This document shows positions 56,013 through 64,000 of a stretch of 64,000 nt of DNA, one piece after another. The notes under the pieces were generated by a model. The model searched no databases. It had not been told where the DNA came from and saw only the letters and a program-made list of their open reading frames with translations. Every line of letters starts with the position of its first letter. Within the stretch, counting starts at the first letter, position 1. Where the stretch lies: contig JABYQQ010000011.1 in assembly GCA_022605405.1 (NCBI GenBank), positions 868,001-932,000 of the forward strand, written 5' to 3'. This stretch comes from Earliella scabrosa (Eukaryota > Basidiomycota > Agaricomycetes > Polyporales > Polyporaceae). Both the position numbers and the translations under genes were made by a program.

Positions 56013-57131
56013 ATGCAGTCGTTCACGCTCCTCCGGGTTCTCGCTCTGGCCTTTCTCTACGCGTTCGGCGCGTTCGCCGCCCCTGCGAGGGAGCGCACGA
56101 CGTCGTTCGTCATCATCGGGGACAGCACGTCCAAGTACGAGTACGTCATTCTACATCCGTGTGCGCATCTTCACGTGTTGTTTATCTGAGTGTATGGCGC
56201 GTGCAGCGGAGGCTGGGGCCCAGGATTCTGCCAGTCAACGCGCAACATCACCACCGTGACCTGCATCAACTTTGCCGTGAGCGGAGGCACGACGGGCGGG
56301 TTCTTCGAGAGTGGCCTCTTCAAGACGTCGCTCGCCGCCATCGGGGCTGAGGCCATCCAGGGGCATCGCACGATCGTCACCGTCCAGTATGGGTGCGTAC
56401 TTAACTCGATCCCTTGTGTTTGCGTGCAGCGGGGGTGATGCTTATGTTTGTGTGGGGAACAGCCACAACGACCAGAAATTCGCGCCGCCCGAGAGCATGG
56501 GCAGGAACCTCACCACGATCGTGAAGGCGATCAGAGCCGTGGGGGGGGAGCCGGTCCTCGTCACGAGCTTGACGCGCCGCAACTTCCGTGCGGACGGTAC
56601 CATCAACGACGCTCTCGCTGACTGGGCTGCAGGTAAGGTTTTTCACATGTGCGGTTATGAGGTCTGTAGCTGACGGCGTTCGGATGTGCAGAGACCAAGA
56701 AGGTCGCGGCGGCGCAGAGGCTGCCCCTCCTTGACCTGCATGCGAAGTCCATCGAGTATTGCGAGGCGATCGGTGCAGAGGCCTCACATCGTCTCAACTA
56801 GTACGTCCTCTTGTGGTCTCAAAGCCCGCGCTTCGTGCTGACCACCGTCTTTCAGCCTCCCCGCGGACAACACTCGTGAGCATCTCTTTTGCATCCGTGG
56901 TGGCGTTGAGCACCTGACATCTTCTCTTCTACCCAGATCTCAATCCGAACGGGTCTACGGTCTTCGGGAGGTACGCAAAGTAATGGCATAGCGTCGTTTC
57001 AATGCTGATCTGTGTGTGTGTACAGGATGGTCGCGGACCTCATGGTCGCCGCGCTGGGCAACAAATCGTTGCCCATCATACCCAACGAGGAGCTCACCTA
57101 CAACATCACGCACGGCATCCCGTCATACTAA
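56013..57131 (+). CDS. Secreted SGNH esterase, rhamnogalacturonan acetylesterase-like
   Basis: Seven exons (56013-56140, 56207-56392, 56463-56632, 56692-56800, 56856-56875, 56937-56970, 57026-57131) give 250 residues, typical for carbohydrate esterase family 12. A signal peptide is evident (MQSFTLLRVLALAFLYAFGA). Block I with the catalytic serine is FVIIGDSTSKYDGGWGPGF. NFAVSGGTTGGFF supplies the block II Gly, and QYGHNDQKF the block III Asn. The C-terminal D-N-T-H carries the catalytic Asp and His. The Asp is in a 20-nt exon and the His begins in the next one. Family members remove acetyl groups from pectin, so a role in plant cell-wall breakdown is likely but not proven. An in-frame ATG at 55977 would add twelve residues before the signal peptide; I prefer 56013. 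Confidence 0.88.
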
Positions 57132-58033
57132 ATTTCTTCTGTTCCATGTGGCATGGAGATGTTGACGTTCAAGCAACTAGCAGCCAGCTTGACCTTCAGA
57201 TTGGCACAAGTGCGAACGCTTTCCAACGTCACTGATGTTACGCCAGGCTGCTCATCCGCAGCGGCGCCTTGATGGCATCCCGTTCGCATCCGCACCCGCA
57301 TAACTCTTGCCCGCCGTCGCCTGAGTCTGTCCGGGAGCCACAGACAGTAAGACTTCCCGTTTGAGTGGAGCTAGCAAGTCAAAACCTTCAGGATTGGTCC
57401 TGTGGGCCGTGGCAGCGCCACGTACTACTACTGGTTCAGCGCTCTCGAGGGAGGGTCAAGATTAAGCGTCGCCAGTGCGCAACCAACGCACACGCTGTTC
57501 ACGTCGATCAACAACCCCGTTTGAATTTTTGAGAAGGAAGAGAAACGTGATGAACGGTGAAGTAATGATTTATCCAATCATTAGTGAGCGCCGAGCACGG
57601 GCCTCGGCCCCCAAACCGACCACCCTATATATGGAAGTCTAAGCGCCTCGGTGACGTGGCAAATCTCGCATACCAATCTAACCACCACCATCGCGGTTGT
57701 CTCCCCTAGGCAGACGATTGCATAGACCTACTGAAAGGGGAGAGACGGTCCTACAAGCCATTGCGGAGTGGGCCAGATAGACCGGTTACTCTCGTAGAGA
57801 TACATCGGTAAGCGACATAATGCCACTTACTCAGTGCTAGTGGGCGATGATTGACGGTTCTTTCGTGACTTGCAGATAAGTACCCTTTTTACTGTGGTCA
57901 TTGCTTGAGTCCAAAGACCACTTTTGAAAGTGAGTGGCTACATGACAATTGTTTGATCAACTTGTACCAAAATCATCGCACCGTATGACATAGATCTCGG
58001 GCGCCTTGGCTCTGGATTGTATACGCGACACCA
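57132..58033. other. Intergenic region with a possible gene remnant
   Basis: About 0.9 kb. At 57392-57524 (plus) an acceptor-like CTTCAG is followed by an open stretch reading IGPVGRGSATYYYWFSALEG and ending in TGA; it has protein-like composition and may be the last exon of a decayed gene. Towards the right lies the promoter of the F-box gene at 58034. Confidence 0.4.
57633..57647 (+). promoter_or_regulatory. Shared F-box promoter block, copy 2, with TATA-like run
   Basis: GGAAGTCTAAGCGCC, directly preceded by CCCTATATAT (57623-57632), a good TATA-box candidate, and by a GGCCTCGGCCCC patch. It differs at one base from the block at 41961-41975 upstream of another subfamily II F-box gene. Confidence 0.45.
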
Positions 58034-59743
58034 ATGGCCAACGAACCACCATCGTCTCCTCAAAGCGCCAGGATGGCGATAGACGCGAGGAAGGCCGAGC
58101 TTGAAAGCGAGATTATCGCCCTGAACGCCCTCCGCAACGCAACGTTGTCCGTCAATCAACTCCCAAACGAGATTTTCGTAGAAATCATCCTTTTGGCTGA
58201 TTATGAAGACTATTCGGTTGGATTGAACTACGACAAGGAACCGCGCGAGATCGGGACAACCCACTGGATCCCTCTGATGCATGTATGCCAACGCTGGAGA
58301 ACCGTCATCTGCTCGACTCCCAAGTTCTGGCGATCCATCGACGTGTACAACACCGTTGACTGGCTCAAGCTGTGCCTTACCCGCGTTGGCAATTCTACTC
58401 TCGAAGTCTCGTTTCATCGCGACCGCGGCGCACTGCTCGGATTACCCGTGCTGACCCCTGTGGCGGAGCGAATCAGTACCATTCTATTCCCTCTCATCGA
58501 CCCATGGAGCTTCAGTCGAATCCCATCCTTCATCGACAGGGCCTTTCCAATGGTCGTGGAAATGGGCGTCGCGCGCTATACTGGAGGTCCTGACGAGTGG
58601 GGTGAGTGGCCTACGAGGGAGCTAGAGGTAGAGGATGTCCGTTTCGACCTCACAACGGCACGGTTCCCATCCCTTCGCATATTGCACCTGCAAGGTGTCT
58701 CCATGCCATGGACGCCTAGCGTCGTGTCCCGACTCACGTACCTGGAGGTTACCCGATGTTCCCTCGACGCCGGTCCTCGTCTCGACGTCTCTGCATTCCT
58801 CGACGTTCTCACCACCTGCCACGAACTCACGGTGCTCAGGCTGCAGAAGTACGTGTCATCAATTGTGGAGTACCGTTCCCAAATCCCGAAGCGCGTCATC
58901 ACCATTCTCAAGCTGCGTCAATTCGTGCTCAGTGATGATCCCGGATACATCGTCAAACTCCTATCGTGCATCCACCTCCCTATTGGGGTTCATGTGATCA
59001 TTTCGCCCATCGTGGAGTATGTCCTGGTCGATGAACCGGTCTCCTTCACTGCCTTATTCCCTCCGGATCGCCGCACCGTCCCCCTCCTGGCCTCAGCAAC
59101 AGCCGCACGAATCGACATATTCGAGGGTAACATGGGCTTCAATATCAACGTCAACGACCCTAAGTCCCGGGGTTTCCACGTGGACTTCTGTTGCGAGCGA
59201 GGATTCGAGCCCCCAGGCGAATGGTCAAGCTATTTCGGGAGAGGACTCACCGAGTTCGTCGAGCTCTGTGCGGGGTCACCACTGACCTGGCTCCACATCA
59301 GAGGCGATCTCAATCACGTCTCATTGAACGGCTGGCATCGCCTCTTCTCGGCGTTCCCACAGCTCAAGGAAGTCGACATCGACTGCACTGGGCCGAGCAT
59401 TGCCGGCATCTTTCTCGCCCTGGCCTTCCCTCCGCTCACGACGACCGAAGACGTATCTGTCGTCTGCCCCAAGCTCCGATTTCTGACGATCGACGGAGAT
59501 GCGTATTACGGGCACGGGGACCTACGGATGGTCGAGAATGTACTACGGACTCGTGCGTCCCGCGGTGCACAGGACCTGGGGATGCTGCGGCTGCGGCTCC
59601 TTCACGACACCGAGGAGCATTTCCAGCTGAGGCTCACGAGGGCAAACGGCGCGCTGGCGGAATTGATGCCTAACGGCAAGTTGTACTTCGAGCAGGCTGT
59701 CCGGCCGCAATCAGATTGGGAGTCGGAGGTTGAGTCAGAGTAG
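58034..59743 (+). CDS. F-box/LRR protein, subfamily II
   Basis: A single-exon gene of 569 residues from ATG 58034. A short helical leader (ARKAELESEIIALNALR) runs into the F-box NATLSVNQLPNEIFVEIILL, then VCQRWRTVICSTPKFWRSID. LRR-like segments include FPSLRILHLQGVSMPWTP, LTYLEVTRCSLD and HELTVLRLQKYVSS. The C-terminal block VVCPKLRFLTIDG, then MVENVLRTRASRGAQDLGML, matches the gene at 37160. Unlike its relatives it lacks the HWPLYGL motif at the N-terminus, so the annotated start may miss a few residues or the motif has been lost. Probable SCF substrate receptor; the target is unknown. It is followed in the same direction by another F-box gene. Confidence 0.86.
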   Translation: MANEPPSSPQSARMAIDARKAELESEIIALNALRNATLSVNQLPNEIFVEIILLADYEDYSVGLNYDKEPREIGTTHWIPLMHVCQRWRTVICSTPKFWRSIDVYNTVDWLKLCLTRVGNSTLEVSFHRDRGALLGLPVLTPVAERISTILFPLIDPWSFSRIPSFIDRAFPMVVEMGVARYTGGPDEWGEWPTRELEVEDVRFDLTTARFPSLRILHLQGVSMPWTPSVVSRLTYLEVTRCSLDAGPRLDVSAFLDVLTTCHELTVLRLQKYVSSIVEYRSQIPKRVITILKLRQFVLSDDPGYIVKLLSCIHLPIGVHVIISPIVEYVLVDEPVSFTALFPPDRRTVPLLASATAARIDIFEGNMGFNINVNDPKSRGFHVDFCCERGFEPPGEWSSYFGRGLTEFVELCAGSPLTWLHIRGDLNHVSLNGWHRLFSAFPQLKEVDIDCTGPSIAGIFLALAFPPLTTTEDVSVVCPKLRFLTIDGDAYYGHGDLRMVENVLRTRASRGAQDLGMLRLRLLHDTEEHFQLRLTRANGALAELMPNGKLYFEQAVRPQSDWESEVESE

Positions 59744-60086
59744 TCGCTGATGTATAGTTCTGGACCCGGGACCTGTAACTGATCTGCGTTTAACATTCAA
59801 TCCCAATAGCTCTTTAAGGTCCTGTCCGACGTGGTCCGGTGTCATGGCCAGCCTCAGCTGCTCCAAGATGACAAGCGCCCGTGGCACGCGGACGCCACGC
59901 GAGCCGCGCTGTAAGGAAGTCAAGTGGCCCTACATTGTTCTTTCTCCTCGGACTTCCAACTCGCAGGATCAAACGTCGCGAATTCCTCAAGAGTGGCCAT
60001 AAAATCACCCGGTAAAATGATACCTGTGCTTCACTTGTGCTCAGTACTCATGAAAACGATCGCCGTTGTATGAAGCGTAGTTCAGA
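59744..60086. other. Spacer between two plus-strand F-box genes
   Basis: These 343 bp contain the 3' flank of one F-box gene and the promoter of the next. No reading frame or motif was found. Confidence 0.5.
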
Positions 60087-62051
60087 ATGGCTCATCTGAG
60101 TGGCCACGCAGAAGATGGGCATCATGACGTACCATTGGACCTGGCAATGATCGAGCCACCCGCTCCCGAGGTGCGAGGGATCCCAATATATACACAGGTT
60201 GATATCGTATCGTCGCTAACGCATCAATGGAAATTGCAGCTGCCCCTTTCCGATTGGGGTTCCGACGACGAAGATCCTTTGCCTGAGGACCCCGCTCTGG
60301 CTGCCATCTTCAGACGGTTGGCCAATCTCACTGGCAGATGGAGGGCGCGTCCAGTGGACCCACAGACCATCGAAGCAGCCAAGGCAGCGAATGCGTCCAT
60401 ACCCATCAATCGGGCTCCCAATGACGTTCTTGTACTCATCTTTCTCGCTCTTGCCGAGATGTCAGCATACGGGTGGCGGCTGCCCGCGCGTCCGGACACC
60501 TGCGATGATTGGAAACACGCCTATGGCTCGTCGAACTGGAAGAGAATTATGGGAGTCTGCACCCATTGGCGCAATGTAGTGTGCCAGACTCCGCTTCTGT
60601 GGCGCGACATCACGGTTCGCAAATCGGTCGAGTGGCTTGACCTTTCCTTTCAACGCTCAGCAAACGCGCTAGTATCGTTGACAGTTACCACGACGGGAGT
60701 TCTTGTGCGAGCCATGCCTCTTATCCTGCATCATTCCCCCCGTATTCAACACCTGCTCATCAAGAACATTGCTGGGGAAGACGTCGAACCGATCGAGATG
60801 CTATTCTCGGACGTCGTTTCGAGATTCCCGCGCCTGGAGGAGCTATGCATGCATTCTGATGGGCGTAGTTTTCTATCGGCCATATCGAGGCGACCACATC
60901 TCTCCCTACAGCTCGATGAGGAGCAGCTCAAGTCCCTCCGGATCCTCCGCCTGTCTGGTCTCTCCCTGCCCCTCAAGTCCTATGGACGGCTACCGAACCT
61001 CCGCGTTCTGGATCTCTCGCACACCCACAGTACCCCGCCTATGAAAATCTCATCATTGCAGACGTTCCTTTCTGCGCTTGCAGCGTGCCCCTCTCTGCAG
61101 GAGCTCCGCCTCAACTTGGCCACCCCTGACCACGTATGGGAGTACATGTCCATCGATGGACGAGATGCTTCATCCATCACCGTCACCGTCTCCCTCCCCC
61201 ACCTCCGCCATCTGTGTATATTTTGCTTTGCCGACTTCGCAGTGTCGGACAGTCTCTCCCCGATGCCTAGGCGCCTACTAGATCATCTCCGCCTTCCGGC
61301 AGACGCAGAAATCATCATCGCTATAGACGTCGACACCGACGAGTCAGACCGCATCCAGTATACTGACATTGTTCCTCACGGCAACGTCGCCCACGGCCAT
61401 ACGCCTATCCTCCGACACGCGTCGAGCGCAGTGTTCGCCAACGATTATTTCCGGTGTTCGACACCAGAAGGCGGCAGGCTCGAGGTCGTCCTTATTCGGA
61501 ATGGCCCGGCGAAGCATTGGATGTACTCCCAGGAGAAGCAGTTCGCGGACCTCTGCACGATACTATCCTCCGCACCTCTCACGGACCTCTCCATCGAGGT
61601 AAAACACATCACCGTCCATGCCCTGTCCTCGTTATTCCGCAACTTTGACGCCGTAACCAGCCTGTCGCTCACGGTGGTCGGCTCCAATAGCTCAAGCGAG
61701 GCGATAGATTCGCTCCTTTCGACTCTCAGCCCGCACGGTTTGACAGGCGACCGCACCTCCGAGACACAGTCTCCCTGTCACGAGAGTGTTCCCCTCCCGC
61801 GTTTGCAAACGCTTCACATCACCGGACCGCTAGGAAGTTCGATGTCAGGTACGCTGAGGGAGGGTCGTATCAAGCGTATTGAACAGGCCCGTGCCGAAGC
61901 GGGGGCGAGGCTGGCAGCGGTCACGGTCGAGGAGAAAACAGTCAGGACCGCGGGTGATGGCGACTTGCGGGCGATGCACAACACCTCCGCAGACGATCTC
62001 TTCTATCGATCAGCGCAGAACGGGAACGGATGGTCGGATGATTCAGACTAG
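60087..62051 (+). CDS. F-box/LRR protein, diverged subfamily II-like
   Basis: A single-exon gene of 654 residues from ATG 60087, the longest F-box protein here. It has an extra acidic N-terminal region of about 100 residues (LPLSDWGSDDEDPLPEDPAL) before the F-box (NASIPINRAPNDVLVLIFLA, then VCTHWRNVVCQTPLLWRDIT), whose N-A-S-I-P-I-N start recalls subfamily II. LRR-like segments include LKSLRILRLSGLSLPLKS, LPNLRVLDLSHTHST, CPSLQELRLNLAT and LPRLQTLHITGPLG. The C-terminus ends with acidic and Ser-rich residues. Probable SCF adaptor with unknown target. It converges on the F-box gene to the right with only 156 bp between the stop codons. Confidence 0.85.
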   Translation: MAHLSGHAEDGHHDVPLDLAMIEPPAPEVRGIPIYTQVDIVSSLTHQWKLQLPLSDWGSDDEDPLPEDPALAAIFRRLANLTGRWRARPVDPQTIEAAKAANASIPINRAPNDVLVLIFLALAEMSAYGWRLPARPDTCDDWKHAYGSSNWKRIMGVCTHWRNVVCQTPLLWRDITVRKSVEWLDLSFQRSANALVSLTVTTTGVLVRAMPLILHHSPRIQHLLIKNIAGEDVEPIEMLFSDVVSRFPRLEELCMHSDGRSFLSAISRRPHLSLQLDEEQLKSLRILRLSGLSLPLKSYGRLPNLRVLDLSHTHSTPPMKISSLQTFLSALAACPSLQELRLNLATPDHVWEYMSIDGRDASSITVTVSLPHLRHLCIFCFADFAVSDSLSPMPRRLLDHLRLPADAEIIIAIDVDTDESDRIQYTDIVPHGNVAHGHTPILRHASSAVFANDYFRCSTPEGGRLEVVLIRNGPAKHWMYSQEKQFADLCTILSSAPLTDLSIEVKHITVHALSSLFRNFDAVTSLSLTVVGSNSSSEAIDSLLSTLSPHGLTGDRTSETQSPCHESVPLPRLQTLHITGPLGSSMSGTLREGRIKRIEQARAEAGARLAAVTVEEKTVRTAGDGDLRAMHNTSADDLFYRSAQNGNGWSDDSD

Positions 62052-62207
62052 TAAGGTGGTGCTAAGCTGGGTGTTCGGATATGAATGCGCCAATTGCTTA
62101 CGATGTAGATCTTCACTGAGCTCTATGCAAAGTCTAGTTAGCCGCGTTTGTGGCCTGTACAGCGATCTGTCTACATGTGTTATTTACAACGTTACTCGAA
62201 ACATCGA

Positions 62208-63896
62208 TCATATCTCCAAGACGCCTTCGGGCGATACGCTGTCGAAGATCTCCTTCAAGCGCACCCTCCTGAAGCGCTGCTTTCTCTCGTGCAAAATCCC
62301 GAGCTCAAGCTTGTCGAGAGGAGCTGCGTTGTGTGTGGCACGGAACTGTAGGCACCTCTCGACCTCCTCTATGTCCCCAGCTTTGTATGTTGCCTTCCCG
62401 ATCACAGACAAACAACGCAGGTTGGGGCACACGACGGGTATGCTCTCCGAGGATGGGACCGTGGTGAGCGCGGTGAAGATACATTGGACGGAGTCGCCGT
62501 CGCGATCCAGATTGATTGTGATTGTGTGGAGCCTCGGAAACTGTTCAAAGAGACGCTGCCACAGATCGGCCGTGACCTGATCACCGTCTCCATAGAGGGT
62601 GAGGTTCTCTATCGCTGATTCGGCGAACAGCACCATGAAGGACTCCAGTCCGCGCCCAAATAGCGTCGAGTAGTCCGTCTCCTCGAACCACTCCTCGCAT
62701 TCGTACCTTATCGAAAGATTGCTCGATAGTGGGTCGTCGAGGCGGGGTCGCGTACCGGCGCATAAGACCATATGGTCTCGACACACGGCAACCTGTGCGT
62801 AGTGCGCCGACGAGGTGATGGGAATGTGGCAGCAGTCCTGAGGGAACATGTCGCGGAAGGACAGGTTGGCGGGAACAATCATGAGGATGGGCACAAGGTC
62901 GATGACGACGTCCAGGGGAAGATCGAGGCAAGAAGTCATGATGAGAATGTGGTCGCTAGCGTCCTCGAGTACGAGCTTGCGTAACTTTGGGAGGGAGATG
63001 ATACGATTGGGTATTGGTGACACCTCCGCCGTCACTACAGACAGAAATTGGCGCAATTTGAGCTCGACGAGGCACTGGCAGCTTGCAAGTGCGTCCAACA
63101 GAGCCGGTCGGTCAATCCGAGGGCTCATGTGGAAACAGTCGGAGAGCTCCAGGAACGTCAGCTGAGAAAGAACGACGGGCGTCCACGGTATGGCGACTCC
63201 AGCAAGATGCAAGACGCGTAGGGAGGGGAAGCGGGTAATGGTCAAGTCCAGAGGGCCTTCTCCTGCGTCCGTGGTATCAGGAGGGAAGGCTCGTAGGACT
63301 CCCATTGCCTCCAAGTTAGGCATGGACCGATCGAAAAACGATAGGATGGAGCGGAGGTCGTCATTGTCTATGTTAGGCCATATGATTGTGCTGATGCGAT
63401 CCGCAACCGGGATGAGCAAGGGGAGCAGAGGTTCTAACCCTGAATAGTAGTAATGGATGGAGAGCTTGATGTTGGTATCTACCGCGCGAGTGAGGCAGAG
63501 CTTCAACCAGTCCAGACCTCCGTAGACGTCTATGGTGGACCATAGTTGAGGAGTACAGCAGGCCACCGCCCGCCAGTGTCTGCATACGCCCATCAGCGGT
63601 ACCCAGTGGAGAGACGCCAGTCGGCGTGCTTCTCCGTCGCAGTAGCAAGGTCCACCCGGAACGATTCCGTCAGACTGGATTACGGACAGGATCTCGATGA
63701 GGATCTCGTTGGGTAGTAGATTCATTGGAAGTGTGGCGTTGTGAAGGGCTCCGAGAGCTAACAACTCGTATTGTAGAGCGGTCCGTCTTGCCGCGATGGC
63801 AGCGCGAGTGGATTGAGTTGGTTCAAACTGATCCGTTGGGAAGTCCCGGGCGATCGACAACCCGTACAGTGGCCAGTGTGGTGCTAGATCGTTCAT
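62208..63896 (-). CDS. F-box/LRR protein, subfamily II
   Basis: A single exon of 562 residues. The start is placed at ATG 63896 because MNDLAPHWPLYGLSIARDFP aligns with the start of the gene at 37160; an in-frame ATG at 63932 would add twelve residues. The helical leader (RAAIAARRTALQYELLALGA) leads to the F-box NATLPMNLLPNEILIEILSV, then VCRHWRAVACCTPQLWSTID. LRR-like segments include FPSLRVLHLAGVAIPWTP, LTFLELSDCFHM and LPKLRKLVLEDASD. The C-terminal block is VVCPNLRCLSVIG, then VERCLQFRATHNAAPLDKLE. It is closest to the genes at 37160 and 58034. Probable SCF substrate receptor; the target is unknown. The promoter is at the window's right edge. Confidence 0.86.
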   Translation of the reverse strand: MNDLAPHWPLYGLSIARDFPTDQFEPTQSTRAAIAARRTALQYELLALGALHNATLPMNLLPNEILIEILSVIQSDGIVPGGPCYCDGEARRLASLHWVPLMGVCRHWRAVACCTPQLWSTIDVYGGLDWLKLCLTRAVDTNIKLSIHYYYSGLEPLLPLLIPVADRISTIIWPNIDNDDLRSILSFFDRSMPNLEAMGVLRAFPPDTTDAGEGPLDLTITRFPSLRVLHLAGVAIPWTPVVLSQLTFLELSDCFHMSPRIDRPALLDALASCQCLVELKLRQFLSVVTAEVSPIPNRIISLPKLRKLVLEDASDHILIMTSCLDLPLDVVIDLVPILMIVPANLSFRDMFPQDCCHIPITSSAHYAQVAVCRDHMVLCAGTRPRLDDPLSSNLSIRYECEEWFEETDYSTLFGRGLESFMVLFAESAIENLTLYGDGDQVTADLWQRLFEQFPRLHTITINLDRDGDSVQCIFTALTTVPSSESIPVVCPNLRCLSVIGKATYKAGDIEEVERCLQFRATHNAAPLDKLELGILHERKQRFRRVRLKEIFDSVSPEGVLEI

Positions 63897-64000
63897 GAAG
63901 GCTGCATAAAAGAATATACTAGTCAAGACCATCCTTGATCGACATCAGAAAGATGGTACTTACTGAGCCGTTGCAGCGAAATGAGGTTTAGGCCACGTGC

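Overview
The window looks like nuclear DNA of an agaricomycete (mushroom- or polypore-type) basidiomycete. Genes are broken by many GT-AG introns of roughly 50-75 nt, with microexons down to 7 nt. The housekeeping genes are fungal: U5 snRNP Dim1, Dph3, mitochondrial Mto1, saccharopine dehydrogenase Lys1, GPI13 and Dpb4. Between them lie families that expand in Agaricomycetes: F-box/LRR genes, orphan seven-helix membrane proteins, a HET protein, a terpene-synthase-like gene and secreted hydrolases. All assignments come from reading the translated sequence; no database search was run.

Layout. 0-15 kb: the 3' end of DIM1, a DUF2470 membrane protein, two F-box genes, and three paralogues of one seven-helix membrane family (3.9-5.2, 6.9-8.1 and 12.9-14.4 kb) that keep the same six-exon plan, separated by gene-poor stretches. 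16-24 kb: two F-box/LRR genes on the plus strand, a smaller F-box/LRR gene on the minus strand, then poorly coding DNA. 24-28 kb: DPH3 and MTO1 face away from each other across 223 bp. 28-37 kb: an F-box gene, a HET gene, LYS1 and a frameshifted F-box gene, all on minus. 37-44 kb: two F-box genes of a second subfamily flanking a terpene-synthase-like gene with altered metal-binding motifs. 44-50.6 kb: a tandem duplication of an arylsulfatase gene, in which the second copy carries one nonsense codon and the first has lost the equivalent splice acceptor of a small exon. 50.9-57 kb: GPI13 and DPB4 are divergent, followed by a secreted SGNH esterase. 58-64 kb: three more F-box genes.

Biology. Twelve F-box/LRR loci in 64 kb, in at least three sequence groups and on both strands, make this an accessory, rapidly duplicating region laid over conserved housekeeping genes. 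The F-box proteins would be substrate receptors of SCF ubiquitin ligases; their substrates cannot be read from sequence. The HET gene adds a possible self/non-self recognition component. DPH3 and MTO1 are both linked by known biology to wobble-uridine modification of tRNA, one for cytosolic and one for mitochondrial tRNA, which makes their shared intergenic region notable. I found no convincing virus, intact transposon, CRISPR array or rRNA gene, and no tRNA I could support by eye.
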